57,525 nt of DNA from an uncultured Bacteroides sp. (GTDB lineage Bacteria; Bacteroidota; Bacteroidia; Bacteroidales; Bacteroidaceae): NCBI GenBank assembly GCA_944320945.1, contig CALUJK010000110.1, positions 1 to 57,525 of the forward strand. Reading direction: 5' to 3'. Positions 35,938-47,800 of this stretch are shown here, piece by piece. The notes beneath the pieces are model-generated. The model saw only the letters and a program-made list of their open reading frames with translations, was not told the origin of the DNA and did no database searches. The first letter of the stretch is position 1; every line of letters starts with the position of its first letter. Both the position numbers and the translations under genes were made by a program.

Positions 35938-38556
35938 ATGTTGACGGCAAATGAAATCAGAGACTCGTTCAAGAGTTTCTTCGAGAGCAAGGGCCACCAT
36001 ATTGTCCCCTCGGCTCCTATGGTAATAAAAGATGACCCTACGCTGATGTTCACCAACGCAGGAATGAATCAATTCAAAGATATTATTTTGGGTAATCATG
36101 CGGCTACCTACAAGCGTGTGGCTGATTCTCAGAAATGCCTCCGCGTCAGCGGTAAGCACAACGACTTGGAAGAGGTAGGACATGATACCTATCATCATAC
36201 GATGTTCGAGATGCTTGGAAACTGGTCATTTGGTGATTATTTCAAAAAAGAGGCCATTTCTTGGGCGTGGGAATATCTGGTGGATGTTCTCAAGATAAAT
36301 CCGGCCAATCTGTATGCTACGGTTTTCGAGGGAAGTCCGGAGGAAGGGCTGACACGTGACGATGAGGCCGCTTCTTATTGGGAGCAGTTCCTGCCCAAAG
36401 ACCATATTATTAATGGTAATAAGCACGACAATTTTTGGGAAATGGGTGATACCGGTCCCTGTGGCCCTTGTTCGGAGATACACATTGACCTTCGTTCGGA
36501 AGAAGAAAAAGCAAAAGTACCCGGTCGTGACATGGTGAACCATGACCATCCGCAGGTCATTGAAATATGGAATCTTGTCTTTATGCAATATAACCGTAAG
36601 GCAGATGGTTCGTTGGAACCACTTCCTGCTAAAGTGATAGACACGGGTATGGGTTTTGAGCGTTTGTGTATGGCGTTGCAGGGAAAAACATCGAACTATG
36701 ATACCGATGTATTCCAACCTATCATCAAAGCTATTGCGCAAATGGCAGGTACAGAGTATGGCATCGACAAGCAAAAAGATGTGGCTATGCGTGTGATTGC
36801 CGACCATATACGTACCATTGCGTTTTCCATTACTGACGGTCAGTTGCCGGGTAATGCCAAGGCGGGATATGTGATTCGTCGTATTTTGCGCCGTGCTGTT
36901 CGATACGGATATACATTCTTAGGACAGAAGCAGGCTTTTATGTACAAGTTGTTGCCTGTGCTTATAGAGAATATGGGTGCTGCTTATCCGGAATTGAACG
37001 CTCAGAAAGACCTTATTGCAAGAGTGATGAAAGAAGAGGAGGATGCTTTCCTCCGTACATTGGAAACGGGTATGCGCTTGCTGGATAAGACAATGGCTGA
37101 GGCTAAGGCCGCTGGGAAGGACATGATTAGCGGAAAGGATGCCTTTACGTTGTATGACACATTTGGATTCCCGCTCGACTTGACGGAACTGATTCTTCGG
37201 GAGAACGGCATGACTGCGGACACCAAGGAGTTTGATGCAGAAATGCAACAGCAGAAGCAACGTGCGCGTAATGCTGCCGCAGTAGAGACTGGCGACTGGA
37301 TTGTGCTGAATGAGGGTACGACAGAATTTGTAGGATATGACTATACGGAGTATGAAACTTCTATCTTACGTTACCGTCAGATTAAGCAGAAGAATCAGAC
37401 GCTGTATCAAATTGTACTCGATAAGACACCGTTCTATGCAGAGAGTGGTGGACAGGTCGGTGATTCCGGTGTGTTGGTCAATGAGTTTGAGACAATTGAA
37501 GTCATTGATACCAAGAAGGAGAATAATCTTCCTATCCATCTTACAAAGAAGCTGCCTGAACATCTGGATGCTCCAATGATGGCTTGTGTGGATACAGACA
37601 AACGTGCTTCGTGTGCTGCAAATCACTCTTGTACACACCTGTTGGATGAGGCGTTGCGTTCTGTTTTGGGTGAACATGTCGAGCAGAAAGGTTCGCTGGT
37701 TACTCCGGAAGGACTTCGTTTTGACTTCTCTCATTTCCAGAAAGTGACGGATGAGCAACTTCGCCAAGTGGAGCATTTGGTGAATGCCAAGATTCGCGCC
37801 AATATTCCGTTGCAGGAGTATCGCAATATTCCTATTGAAGAAGCCAAGAAGTTAGGAGCGATCGCTCTTTTTGGTGAAAAGTACGGTGACCATGTTCGTG
37901 TCATTCAGTTTGGTTCATCTATCGAATTTTGTGGTGGTACACATGTGGCGGCTACCGGTAATATCGGTATGGTGAAGATTTTGTCAGAGAGCTCGGTGGC
38001 AGCCGGTGTACGACGCATTGAGGCTGTGACCGGTGCCAAAGTGGAAGAAATATTGGATACGTTGCAAGATACGCTGAACGATTTAAAGTCTCTCTTTAAC
38101 AATGCACCGGATTTGCGCGGTGTGATTCGTAAGTATATTGACGAAAATGCCGGTCTGAAGAAGCAGTTGGAAGAATATATGAAAGAGAAAGAAAGTCAGC
38201 TGAAAGCGAAGCTTTTGCAAAGCATTCAGGAAGTAAATGGCGTAAAACTTATTAAGTTCTGTGCGCCGCTTCCGCCTGAGACGGTAAAGAATATCGCTTT
38301 CCAATTGCGTGGTGAGATAACGGAGAATTTGTTCTTCATTGCCGGTACTCTATTTGAAGGTAAACCAATGCTGACTGTGATGCTGAGTGATAATCTTGTG
38401 GCTGGTGGACTGAAAGCCGGCATTCTGGTGAAAGAGGCTGCAAAATTGATACAAGGCGGTGGAGGAGGACAACCCCATTTTGCTACAGCCGGTGGAAAAA
38501 ATCCCGATGGTTTGCAAGCAGCGGTTGATAAGGTTGTGGAATTAGCAGCTATCTAA
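35938..38556 (+). CDS. alaS: Alanyl-tRNA synthetase
   Basis: Charges tRNA-Ala and edits mischarged Ser/Gly. The protein is 872 residues, the usual length. The catalytic domain occupies the first ~460 residues ([20 protein letters not shown], with [12 protein letters not shown] as motif 2 region, and [13 protein letters not shown]). The editing domain has the zinc-type [12 protein letters not shown] and [15 protein letters not shown] motifs (HxxxH and CxxxH). A C-terminal DHHA1-type domain ends [20 protein letters not shown]. The codon use is even along its length. It has its own promoter and is followed by a hairpin terminator. Confidence 0.97.
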   Translation: MLTANEIRDSFKSFFESKGHHIVPSAPMVIKDDPTLMFTNAGMNQFKDIILGNHAATYKRVADSQKCLRVSGKHNDLEEVGHDTYHHTMFEMLGNWSFGDYFKKEAISWAWEYLVDVLKINPANLYATVFEGSPEEGLTRDDEAASYWEQFLPKDHIINGNKHDNFWEMGDTGPCGPCSEIHIDLRSEEEKAKVPGRDMVNHDHPQVIEIWNLVFMQYNRKADGSLEPLPAKVIDTGMGFERLCMALQGKTSNYDTDVFQPIIKAIAQMAGTEYGIDKQKDVAMRVIADHIRTIAFSITDGQLPGNAKAGYVIRRILRRAVRYGYTFLGQKQAFMYKLLPVLIENMGAAYPELNAQKDLIARVMKEEEDAFLRTLETGMRLLDKTMAEAKAAGKDMISGKDAFTLYDTFGFPLDLTELILRENGMTADTKEFDAEMQQQKQRARNAAAVETGDWIVLNEGTTEFVGYDYTEYETSILRYRQIKQKNQTLYQIVLDKTPFYAESGGQVGDSGVLVNEFETIEVIDTKKENNLPIHLTKKLPEHLDAPMMACVDTDKRASCAANHSCTHLLDEALRSVLGEHVEQKGSLVTPEGLRFDFSHFQKVTDEQLRQVEHLVNAKIRANIPLQEYRNIPIEEAKKLGAIALFGEKYGDHVRVIQFGSSIEFCGGTHVAATGNIGMVKILSESSVAAGVRRIEAVTGAKVEEILDTLQDTLNDLKSLFNNAPDLRGVIRKYIDENAGLKKQLEEYMKEKESQLKAKLLQSIQEVNGVKLIKFCAPLPPETVKNIAFQLRGEITENLFFIAGTLFEGKPMLTVMLSDNLVAGGLKAGILVKEAAKLIQGGGGGQPHFATAGGKNPDGLQAAVDKVVELAAI

Positions 38557-38621
38557 TATTTTCTATCTCCTTTTATATATATGATAGAGAATTAGTCAGA
38601 ACGGAACTGTATTAAGTTAAA

Positions 38622-38671
38622 CTGCCCCATGAAAGTTAGATAGAGACTTTTATGGGGCAGATTATTTTTAA
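38622..38671 (+). terminator. Rho-independent terminator downstream of alaS
   Basis: CTGCCCCAT (38622-38630) pairs with ATGGGGCAG (38652-38660), extended inward by AAAGT/ACTTT. ATTATTTTTA follows on the plus strand. It is 65 bases after the alaS stop. Confidence 0.75.
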
Positions 38672-38699
38672 GAGATGAGTATACTCGGGTATTCTTAGG

Positions 38700-38777
38700 T
38701 AAAAGTGAGCGAAGGTTGTATCCAGTATACTTTTATACTATATATAGGAGAATCCGGATAAATCTGGTTCTTTTCAT
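38700..38777 (-). pseudogene. Remnant of the 5' end of a hybrid two-component regulator gene
   Basis: 38741-38777 is identical to 24801-24837, the first codons of the intact regulator, at 35 of 37 positions including the ATG. The next 12 bases are identical too (38727-38738), but four bases are missing between the two blocks, which breaks the frame. Looser similarity continues to about 38700. On the minus strand it would read MKRTRFIRILLYIV then stop. Only the signal-peptide region survives. It lies just after the 3' end of the alpha/beta hydrolase gene on the same strand. Confidence 0.8.
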
Positions 38778-38799
38778 AACGCTGATAAATAGAGAAAGG

Positions 38800-39957
38800 T
38801 TATTTAAACCACTTATTAAAAAACTCTAGTGTTTCCTTTTGCATCTCTTTGTTGAAGAAATGTTTCTCTTCCCACAGTTTGGTTACCAGCCGGTCATCTG
38901 CATTTTGGCTGTTCCATACTTGTCGCATAATGTTGTAAGCATCTTCTACGCCCTCTACGGGAAAAAGTTTGTCGCGTGTGCCGTTAAAGAAAAGGGTTGG
39001 TTTAGGACAGGCAATACTTGCCACATGTGGATAGTCCAGATAACGGCGTAATCCCGGAATGAGCATAGAGTAGGCGGAACCACCTTTATTCTGGTTATTA
39101 GTCAATGTCATGAGATATTCGGTGGTATTCATCCAGCAGATAGAGGCAGATGCCTTAATACAATTTGTCAGGGCAGCGAGCATCCATGAACGGTAAGCTC
39201 CCATCGAAAAGCCCAAGCAACCTACACGCTCTTTGTCTACTATTGGCAGAGATGCCAAGAACTCGGCACTGCGCACATCGTCCATGTTGATAAAAGCTCC
39301 CCATGATGTTCCCATTTGCAAAAAGTTGGAAGCTATAGCCTGTTGCCCGTCGTAATCAATACCCTCTTTACGTCCTCGTTCGCCCCAGAACAGTGCATCA
39401 ATAGCCAGTACGACATATCCGTTTCGGGCGAAATAGTCGCCGGTGTATTGATTGTCATAGCAAGCAGCACTCCATTGGTCGGCATCGTCTACCACAGCTT
39501 GTGATACATGGAACGGGCGTACCATCTTCTCTTTCCCGATGGAAAAATGCGCACCGTGGTCATGCAGCATAACGATGGCGGGGAATGGTCCCTTTCCGTC
39601 CGGCACCAGCAAGTAGGCGGGAATACGGCTCCATTGGTTGACGTTAAAAAGGATTTTTTGTACGGTGTAGCCATCACGTTGTTCGCTGTCGGTCACTTCC
39701 ATGTCATAACTTTGCGGGGCAGGGGGCAAGTTCTGCATACATTCGGTCAAGATGCCGTGTGCATGAGTTTTCCATGCTTCAAATTCTTTCACGGAAGATT
39801 TACCCCATGCTTCGGGATAGTCAAGTTGTTGCTTTAATTGCTCGTAGAAAACGGGCATGTTGTTGACAATCTCATATCGGGCGCTATCCGACTGTTGTGC
39901 AGCGCAATTCAGACCAATAGTCAGAAAAAACAGAGTTGAGATAAATGACGCTTTCAT
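38800..39957 (-). CDS. Exported alpha/beta hydrolase, putative carbohydrate esterase
   Basis: A 385-residue secreted serine hydrolase of the Abhydrolase_7/dienelactone-hydrolase-like type common in Bacteroides carbohydrate loci. The signal peptide ends LNCAAQ (~residue 21). The nucleophile is Ser251 in CLGFSMGAYRSW; FFNGTRDKLFPVEG supplies the likely Asp and WEEKHFFN the His. Oxyanion-type HDHGAHFS occurs near residue 135. I chose the ATG at 39957, because a TAATTTTG -7 box at 39979-39986 would exclude the 39981 start. It follows the second RND permease by 26 bases but probably has its own promoter. Next to it lies a regulator remnant, hinting at a degraded carbohydrate locus. Confidence 0.82.
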   Translation of the reverse strand: MKASFISTLFFLTIGLNCAAQQSDSARYEIVNNMPVFYEQLKQQLDYPEAWGKSSVKEFEAWKTHAHGILTECMQNLPPAPQSYDMEVTDSEQRDGYTVQKILFNVNQWSRIPAYLLVPDGKGPFPAIVMLHDHGAHFSIGKEKMVRPFHVSQAVVDDADQWSAACYDNQYTGDYFARNGYVVLAIDALFWGERGRKEGIDYDGQQAIASNFLQMGTSWGAFINMDDVRSAEFLASLPIVDKERVGCLGFSMGAYRSWMLAALTNCIKASASICWMNTTEYLMTLTNNQNKGGSAYSMLIPGLRRYLDYPHVASIACPKPTLFFNGTRDKLFPVEGVEDAYNIMRQVWNSQNADDRLVTKLWEEKHFFNKEMQKETLEFFNKWFK

Positions 39958-39978
39958 AGTAGAAAATTGAAATATGAG

Positions 39979-39986
39979 CAAAATTA
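39979..39986 (-). promoter_or_regulatory. Candidate -7 box of the alpha/beta hydrolase promoter
   Basis: The minus strand reads TAATTTTG; its first three bases are the stop codon of the upstream RND permease gene. It lies 21 bases before the chosen ATG. Its -33 element is unclear. Confidence 0.4.
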
Positions 39987-42900
39987 CAATATTTCTCCGA
40001 ATGTGGAAATCATTTGTAGGCTTGAAGCTGATTTTTTAGTTTCCTTCCTTAATATTAAAATTGGTAGGAAAAAGAAAATACCAATGACAGACATAATTAA
40101 TCCACCAATGGTCCCCGCAGCTAAGGGGAACCAAAATGCTTCTTTATTTATTGCGACCATGAATGGAATAAATCCTAGGATGGTTGATATTATAGTTAGG
40201 GCTATTGGAATAATTTTTGCGTTCCATGCTTTTACATATGCTGAGAGTATAGAAAGATTTGGATGACGATGTCGGATATTGTTAAATTCGTTCAGAATAT
40301 AAATACCGGCATTGACGGTAATGCCACCCAATAAAATAAATGAAGCAAAACCTCCTTGATCAAAGTTTAAATTGAACCAATAGAATGTAAGGAATATTCC
40401 AATGTACGATATTGGAATAATGAAGATGATGGCAAATGGCAGACGCAATGAATTGAATAGGATACTTGTAATGAAAAAAATAATGGCTATGACCACAAGT
40501 AGAAGTAGGTACTGCTTATTGTCTTTAGAACTCCACCCCCATGTACTATTGGGAATTTTTACTGTATATCCCATTGGAAGTAGTTTTGAGAATTCTTCCA
40601 CATCATTTTTCTGTATTTTATGTCCCATTTCGCTAGAGCCTATATATTCATATTGCAAGCAAAGTCGGTATTGCTGGTTTTCTTTAGCAATTTCTTGTGG
40701 CATTATACTTTTGTTTACAGTAGCCAATTCGGACAATTTATAAGATTTCATATTGTCCATGGTACTATAGGGCATATATTGCATAGCCCAACGATCATAT
40801 TCATGTGATTGCTTCGAGGATAATTTAATTTTTTCCACGCCTTTTTCCGTTACAATCTGAGTTATTTCCATATTTCTGCCGAAGATAGGTTGTACATTGG
40901 AAAAAAGAGAATAAGCATTTATATCTTCTTGTGCCATACGTTCTTGGTTCAGGTTAAAATAAAATTCTTGATAATCATCTTTCCACCATGAATATTGTGA
41001 ATTGATGAGTACTTCCTTGATACGACGATGTGACAGTAGTTTTGTTTTCAACTGTTCAGCCCATTTGTAAAGTTCATCATAGTTGTAACCATATAATTCT
41101 ATGCGATAAGAGCCGGCACTTTCACGTACATTATTACTGAATCCTTGGTCTTGTAAGCCATAGATGGTCCAACTTCCACCTCCCAATTGTAAAGCTTTAT
41201 TAATCATTCCTGATTTTAAAGTATAAGGGAAACCGTTGTTTTGATATTCATCTTTGAAATAAATTTGAATACTACCTCGTTGTGCGCTGTAAATGGAAGA
41301 ATGGAACTGACGAATTTCATGGAATTGACTTAAGTAAGTTTCCATACGTTTTATCAGAGAATTCATCTGTTCAAGAGTACTACCATTTGGTAAATTGGCA
41401 TTGGCATAAAGTACAACTTCTTCATTACGGGTAAAGTAACTACCTTCATATACTTCATCTACAAACAGTCGAAGTGTTCCTCCCAGCATCTTATCTACAA
41501 TAGGTTTAACAGATTCTTTATATGTATTGCTTCCCAATGTCTTATTGTATAATTGGTTCCAGAATCCTTTGTCCTCAAGTTGTTCTGGTAATAAAAAGAC
41601 TGGGATTCCAAAAGTCAATATTAATATAGTAAAAGCAATCCACCTCCAATGAAATAGAAAAACGATTAACTTTTTGTAGATATGAGTAAAGTAGATAATT
41701 AATCTCTTTCGGCCATGTAGGAGTGTGAATTTACGTCCTATTTGTGTTCTAAAAAGACGCTCTATCCAAGTTCGTTTAATGTTTTGTATGATTTGTAACC
41801 ATTTCCGATTTTGTTTATGTACCGACTTGTGACTTAATAAGTTCATTTTTTCCATCATGGAGGGGACAAAAAAGAGTGACACAACAAGTGATACTGCTAA
41901 ATTAATAATAACTACTGCTGCAAAATCCTGCAAGTTGAGTTTGATACGTTCATCCAAAAAGAAAATAATGACCAATGCGCCTGCTGTAGTTAATGTAGCG
42001 GCTAGGACAGACATAAACGCTTTCATGTTACGGCGATGTACGAGATGATCAGCCATTACAATTGTACTGTCTATTATTAAATTAAGTGACACCGTGATGC
42101 CTGCTAAAGAATACAATTGTATTTCCAGTCCGCACAAATAGTAAAATATGATTGCTATTAATATGTTCACAGCCAAACTAGCCGTAATGAGGAAGAGATA
42201 TTTTAAACGCCACGTAATAAGCCCAATAAATAGTAATAAAATAATTACTGTTAATCCGGTACGATAATAGATTTTATCAAGTTCCTTCTGAATATATTCT
42301 GTAGCATCATAACTGAGGTGTATTTTATAGCCGGTAGGGAGAATCCTCCGTATTTGCTCCATCTTTTGATGGATGGTTTTACTGAGTTGTAACTGGTTAG
42401 CTGTTTCTTCAGCTGTAATGGAGAGGTAAATGGAATTCAGACCATTGATACGATAATATCGTTGCGGTTCTTGTTCCATATGTGTGACACTTACTAATTC
42501 GTCAAGAAAGACCGTTTTCCCATTTACTCGCTTCACTGGAATAATAGAGGTATCTAATTGCCCTGTTGCTACTTTGGGAACAAGGGCAAGACGTATCCAC
42601 TTTTTACCGTTATATCCGTCCTCAATATCGCAGGTTCCAAGGAACTCTTTCCGATAGAAGTTCCGTACTGCGGTACTGATATCAGCAGGTTGTATATTCA
42701 ATTGCTTGAGCTGCTCACTATTATATTCTAGTCGCCATTCCATTGGGGTAGCCCCATTTAGTTCGACTTTATATACTCCATTTAATTGTGCTAATTGTGG
42801 TCTGATGTATTCTTCAGCATATTGTTGGATTAGTATGGGTGTAGAAGGTGCATTGATAGTGAAAGACATAAAAGGACGTGAAGAGTCTGCATTGCTAACC

Positions 42901-43277
42901 TTTGTTTGTATGGTAGGATAACTTACTCCATCGGGTAATTGTGCCCATGTCTGTCTTATAATGGTAGAAGCTTCAAGACGGGCAGCATCTATGTCTGTAT
43001 GTTTATCCAACTCTATGGTAATGGTGCCATATCCATTGCCTGAAGTGGATCTTAGCGTCTTAATGCCGCGAATACGTGAGAGCATGGCTTCCAGTTTGCT
43101 GGTAACTTCCATTTCAATTACACGTGATGAGGCATTGGGCATACGGAAAGTCACCGAAAAGCCAGGTAACTCGTGTGATGGATTCAGTTTGACAGGCAAT
43201 AGTGGAACTAAGGATAGCCCTACTAATGAAAGACAGATAAAACTGACAATAATGGTAAATGCAGATATTTTATTCAT
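39984..43277 (-). CDS. RND-type efflux permease, divergent second subunit
   Basis: A 1097-residue inner-membrane proton-driven transporter with the RND layout: an N-terminal helix (MNKISAFTIIVSFICLSLVG), a large periplasmic loop, helices 2-6 near 340-540, a second loop and helices near 900-1080. It is unusual among RND proteins. The usual N-terminal RRP motif is absent. Helix 4 reads LIIDSTIVMADH, retaining one Asp where many pumps have two. The later conserved EN motif and the helix-10 polar residues are altered. It is the last gene of the long operon, 8 bases after the TolC gene. I infer it pairs with the other permease in a heteromeric pump. Confident for family, uncertain for substrate. 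Confidence 0.85.
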   Translation of the reverse strand: MNKISAFTIIVSFICLSLVGLSLVPLLPVKLNPSHELPGFSVTFRMPNASSRVIEMEVTSKLEAMLSRIRGIKTLRSTSGNGYGTITIELDKHTDIDAARLEASTIIRQTWAQLPDGVSYPTIQTKVSNADSSRPFMSFTINAPSTPILIQQYAEEYIRPQLAQLNGVYKVELNGATPMEWRLEYNSEQLKQLNIQPADISTAVRNFYRKEFLGTCDIEDGYNGKKWIRLALVPKVATGQLDTSIIPVKRVNGKTVFLDELVSVTHMEQEPQRYYRINGLNSIYLSITAEETANQLQLSKTIHQKMEQIRRILPTGYKIHLSYDATEYIQKELDKIYYRTGLTVIILLLFIGLITWRLKYLFLITASLAVNILIAIIFYYLCGLEIQLYSLAGITVSLNLIIDSTIVMADHLVHRRNMKAFMSVLAATLTTAGALVIIFFLDERIKLNLQDFAAVVIINLAVSLVVSLFFVPSMMEKMNLLSHKSVHKQNRKWLQIIQNIKRTWIERLFRTQIGRKFTLLHGRKRLIIYFTHIYKKLIVFLFHWRWIAFTILILTFGIPVFLLPEQLEDKGFWNQLYNKTLGSNTYKESVKPIVDKMLGGTLRLFVDEVYEGSYFTRNEEVVLYANANLPNGSTLEQMNSLIKRMETYLSQFHEIRQFHSSIYSAQRGSIQIYFKDEYQNNGFPYTLKSGMINKALQLGGGSWTIYGLQDQGFSNNVRESAGSYRIELYGYNYDELYKWAEQLKTKLLSHRRIKEVLINSQYSWWKDDYQEFYFNLNQERMAQEDINAYSLFSNVQPIFGRNMEITQIVTEKGVEKIKLSSKQSHEYDRWAMQYMPYSTMDNMKSYKLSELATVNKSIMPQEIAKENQQYRLCLQYEYIGSSEMGHKIQKNDVEEFSKLLPMGYTVKIPNSTWGWSSKDNKQYLLLLVVIAIIFFITSILFNSLRLPFAIIFIIPISYIGIFLTFYWFNLNFDQGGFASFILLGGITVNAGIYILNEFNNIRHRHPNLSILSAYVKAWNAKIIPIALTIISTILGFIPFMVAINKEAFWFPLAAGTIGGLIMSVIGIFFFLPILILRKETKKSASSLQMISTFGEIL

Positions 43278-43285
43278 GTCTTGTT

Positions 43286-44761
43286 TTATTGCAGATAATC
43301 AAATTCTTCAGAAAGCGAAAAGCCTGAAGCGAAGTCATGCAGAGTTAACTTGCGTATTTTATAATAATTCAACCAATAATCTTGTAATGCCGAAATATAG
43401 TTACGCTGTGCCTCTTGTTGTCGATTAAGTGAGAGGGTAAGGCTGTTGATATCTGCTTTGCCGATAATGAAACGTTGCCGTGTTTCATTATAAGCCAAAA
43501 TCGACAGGTCAAGGGCTTTTTCAGCACTTTGCACGAGACTTTGTTGAATATTGAAATCGTTGACGGTCATAACTATGTCTTCTTCAATACTCATTTCCTC
43601 TTGTTGGGCCGAAATTTTGGTTACGTTAAGGTTATTTTTGGCCATATTGTACTTGCCTTTACGTACCCCCCAGTCTACGATAGGAATGGCTACACTAATG
43701 GACACCAGATCTTGCCGCTGAGGGTTACGATAAGCGTCACCCAAGTTATCTGCTACTTGGTTAAAACCTATGCTGGCATTGATACTGGCGTTGAAACGTG
43801 ACTCTTTCTTCGTGCGGTCGACTTCTTGTTCTGCTTCCAGAATATTCTGGCGCAGTTTTAAAAAGTCCGGATTATTTGTTCGTGCTGCAATTAATGCTTC
43901 TTCCAGTGGAATGACAAAAGATTTTGGCCGTCCAGGAAGCTGTAAATGTATTTCTGTGTCTTTGGGTAAATTGAGGAAAGAGGCTAAAGAGAACATGGCA
44001 CGTTTTAGGCTACTGCTTGCATTTTGTAGAGTATTACGGGCATTTACTGCATCTAATTCTAGCGTTAACAAGTCCGCTCGGCTGATGGCAGCAATTTTGA
44101 GACGTTCTTGTCCGATACGATAGAGGGTATCTGTAGAAATGACATTCTCCCGTGCTAAGTCATATTCAGCCTGCGCCATTGCCAATTGGAAAAAATATGT
44201 AGCAGCTTTCTCGGAAACGGCAGCTGTATTGTATAGATATTCTTTTTTTACTTTTTCATATTTTAGCGGTTCTATTTTCCGTTCCCAACGGAAAGCATTG
44301 TACCCTACTAGATTTTGTGAGTAACCTATACGTATTGGAACACTGGTGAATTGAGTGGATTTGGTAGTGCCAAAATTACGCATGTATCCCAAATCGGTAT
44401 CTACATAAAATGTACCACCGGTCAAATCGAAGTTTTGGCTGATTGAGAGATTCCCATAAGCGTAAAAAGACTGTTGGCTACGATAAATGTCCAGATCGAG
44501 CTCTGAATCATATCGACGGGTGATATCACGGTAATATTGTGCCGGAGTCAGATTTAATGTTAAACTGGGCAATCGGTTTGCTTTATAACTGCGATACTCC
44601 CAGTAACCGGACAAATACATGTTTTGTGCCCGAAAAGCTTCGAGAGCACTGTCATTTGCTATACGGATAGTGTGTTGTAAGTCTAATACAAGCTTTTGCT
44701 GGGCCATGAGGATGGCTGTACAGCATAAACTTAAGGAAAAAAGCGTAAATCGTTTCCACAT
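43286..44761 (-). CDS. TolC-like outer-membrane efflux protein
   Basis: An outer-membrane channel of 491 residues with a signal peptide (MWKRFTLFSLSLCCTAILMAQ, ending near residue 21) and the repeated helical OEP domains: LVLDLQHTIRIANDSALEAF, QERLKIAAISRADLLTLELD, then VRKGKYNMAKNNLNV and TRQRFIIGKADINSLTLSL near the end. It would form the exit duct of the RND pump. An ATG at 44809 overlaps the upstream permease stop and has an AAGGAGAG sequence before it, but adds 16 residues ahead of a complete signal peptide. I prefer 44761, with 44809 possible. It lies between the two permease genes. Confidence 0.88.
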   Translation of the reverse strand: MWKRFTLFSLSLCCTAILMAQQKLVLDLQHTIRIANDSALEAFRAQNMYLSGYWEYRSYKANRLPSLTLNLTPAQYYRDITRRYDSELDLDIYRSQQSFYAYGNLSISQNFDLTGGTFYVDTDLGYMRNFGTTKSTQFTSVPIRIGYSQNLVGYNAFRWERKIEPLKYEKVKKEYLYNTAAVSEKAATYFFQLAMAQAEYDLARENVISTDTLYRIGQERLKIAAISRADLLTLELDAVNARNTLQNASSSLKRAMFSLASFLNLPKDTEIHLQLPGRPKSFVIPLEEALIAARTNNPDFLKLRQNILEAEQEVDRTKKESRFNASINASIGFNQVADNLGDAYRNPQRQDLVSISVAIPIVDWGVRKGKYNMAKNNLNVTKISAQQEEMSIEEDIVMTVNDFNIQQSLVQSAEKALDLSILAYNETRQRFIIGKADINSLTLSLNRQQEAQRNYISALQDYWLNYYKIRKLTLHDFASGFSLSEEFDYLQ

Positions 44762-44801
44762 ATTGTTCGTAGAATTAAAACTGTGTTGTACAAAATTATT
44801 G

Positions 44802-47800
44802 TTAATCATGGCTCTCCTTTTTATCTTTGTATATATACCAGTATATCAATGGAATAATAAAAAGACTGACTGGAGTTCCAATTGCCATTGTTCCTATCAT
44901 GGCTATGGAAAGCGGTTTTTGTAGCTCTGACCCCATATCGAATGAGAACAATAACGGTACCATTCCCAATATTGTTGTAAGTGAAGTCATGATAATGGGG
45001 CGTAACCTGCGTCGACCAGCTTCATGGATAGCATCCAACAATGGTGTTCCCCGTTTACGCAGTTCATTGATGGCATCTATTTTCAAAATCGAGTCGTTAA
45101 TAATGATACCGCATGTTACGATTAGCCCAATGGCCGACATTAAATTCAACGTATGTCCACATAGCCATAACAGTAACAAAGCAAATGCTAAATCTATAGG
45201 GATTTCAAGCAGTACAATCAACGGTTGTAGGAAACTTTCAAACTGGGCTGCCAAGATGAAATACATCAGTAAAATGGATATGAATAAGATAACAGCCAAC
45301 TCATTTATCATCTGTTGATTAGAAAAGAAACTTCCGGAAAAACCCACATCCCATTCATCCGATTTGTCTACTTCTTTTTTAACAGACTGCATCAAGGCCG
45401 GCGCATTTTTCACATCGTAAAAACGGAATGGGATATATTCGCCATTGCGTCCAGCCGTAATTGTTTTCAGATCTTCGGTTAATGTCACTTCCAATAAATC
45501 GCGTATAGGAATGTAAGTTGTTTCTCCTTTGGCGTTTGGCAATGTCTGCACTAATGTTTGCTGTAGTATTTTGTTTACGGTTAGTTCTTCTCCTACTATA
45601 TTGATAGGCAAATACTGCTGGTAGGAATGTAACATGGTTACTTCGTTTTCTTTTAATGCAGTTTTTAATACGCGATAAAGTTCGTCATAGGATACATTAT
45701 AAATTAAAAGTTTTTCATGCAAGATGCGTATATTCAACTGATTTTCGAAAGCAATACCTGTTGGCGCCCGATCTGTAAACGTGGCAAATTTTTGCTCCAT
45801 TTCCTGCAATGCGCCAATTGGCAATTCTTTTTCACGATTACGTGCGTAGAGTTCTGCTTCCACGTCGGCTTCACCTGTCACAAATAGCTGTTCGAAAGTC
45901 GTTTCAGAAGGAGCAAATGTTACAGAAGCTAGTGGATAAGTATTTTTCAACCAATGATAAATCTGATCTTGTAAAGGTTCTATATCTTCTGATTTTTCAG
46001 TTTTGAGATATAGTTCAGTTTCTGATGTTGATAACGCCTGTTCATTGTTCAATAGATAATTCTGTTGACCTATTTCAGCAGTTTGTTCTATTGCGGCATC
46101 TTTTATGATGGAAGAAAGCGTATTTACCCGTACTATATTTTCGTCCAGATGAATATTTTCGTTCCATTCGATACGGACAAGCAGTTCGTTTTGCTCAATT
46201 TGTGGCATACGCTCTTGTTCTATGAAGTAGAAAAAGAATACACACAGTGGCAATGATATTCCACAAAACAGTAAGCTGATCTTTTTATGCGAGAAGACCC
46301 ATTCTATCCCTTTATCATAAAAGCGGTCAAGAGTATGTTCTTTCAATGGATTAGGGATGTGAATGCGCGAGAAACATGCTCGTTTACGTATTCCTGTACG
46401 ATATACCAACAAATAAAGTACAGGCAATAGTATGATACCGGTGAAATAGGATACCATTAATCCTACTGTCACCGAAAATGCTTGGTCATAGAATAGGGCT
46501 CCGGCAATGCCACTTATGAATATTAGCGGCATGAAAACTGCGATTGTAGTTAGTGAGGAACTAAGCATTGGGGTAATCACTTCGTTAGTTCCGGTTACGC
46601 AGGCACGGCGTAACGAGTAACCGCGCTCTTTGTATTGCGAAATATTTTCTGTTACAATGATGCTGCTGTCTATCATCATACCTAATGCCAGAATCAGCCC
46701 GGAAAGCGAAATGATGTTCAGTGACATTTTGAACAGGTAAAAGAATAAGAAGCAAATCACCAGAGAAACTACCATACTCAATCCAATGATGAATGGAGAT
46801 TTGACATCACCTAAAAACAACATGGTTATAAGGCAAATGAGCAGGAAACCCAGCGAAAGATTCTGTTGTAAGTTGGATATTGTATAATCTAACAGTTCCG
46901 TTTGGTTACGGTTAATATGAAAGTCTATGTCCGGATAAGATTCTGACATGTTTCTCACGGTACGATAGATTGCCTTTTTCATGACGTCCATATTTTCATC
47001 ACCTTGTTTGATGACTGCTAAAGTTACGGCACGTTTACCGTTACACATGGATATGCCTTTTTCTTCGGAGGGTACAACGTCTACTTCGCAAAGGTCTCCC
47101 AATCGCAAGATTCGTCCGTCCTTATTAATCAGAATATTCCTGACATCATCTTCTGTCCGCAGCAATGTAGAGAACTTAATATTGTATTCATAATACCCGT
47201 CACGTACCGTCATGCTGCCCGGTTCCACATTATTTCGATTCAAAGCTTTTTCCAAATCTTCTATGGACAGTCCGGAAGTCAATAGTTTATTGGGATCGGG
47301 CACAACTTGTAATTCTCGTTTCACTGTTCCCGTCATATCTACCATTGCGACTTCGGGTAATTGTTCGATGCGTCGTTTTATTACATTGTCTGCCAGATTA
47401 CATAAATTTAAGAACTTTTCCTGCGATTCTTCTCCTTTCAGCGTCAGGTTCAGATAGAATACCGGAATATCTGTAGCACTTGCTTTCACTACTCGAGGAC
47501 GTTCGGTATCTTTAGGCAGGTTGTTCATGGCTGCGTCGATTTTTTCATTTACTTCGATAAACGCCAAATCCGTGTTTGTTCCATAATCAAACTCCAACCG
47601 AATGATACCTGAGCCATCCCGTGTTTCACTGTTCAGGTTTTCTAAATGTGCCACTTGAATCAACTGCTGACGCAAAGGTTTTGCCATGGTGTTCTCCAGT
47701 TCACGTGCCGAAGTGTTTTTGGCTGATATCTGTACGGTTATCTCCGGTATGGCAATATCCGGTAATAGCGATACGGGTAAGGTAAAATAAGTTACCAGAC

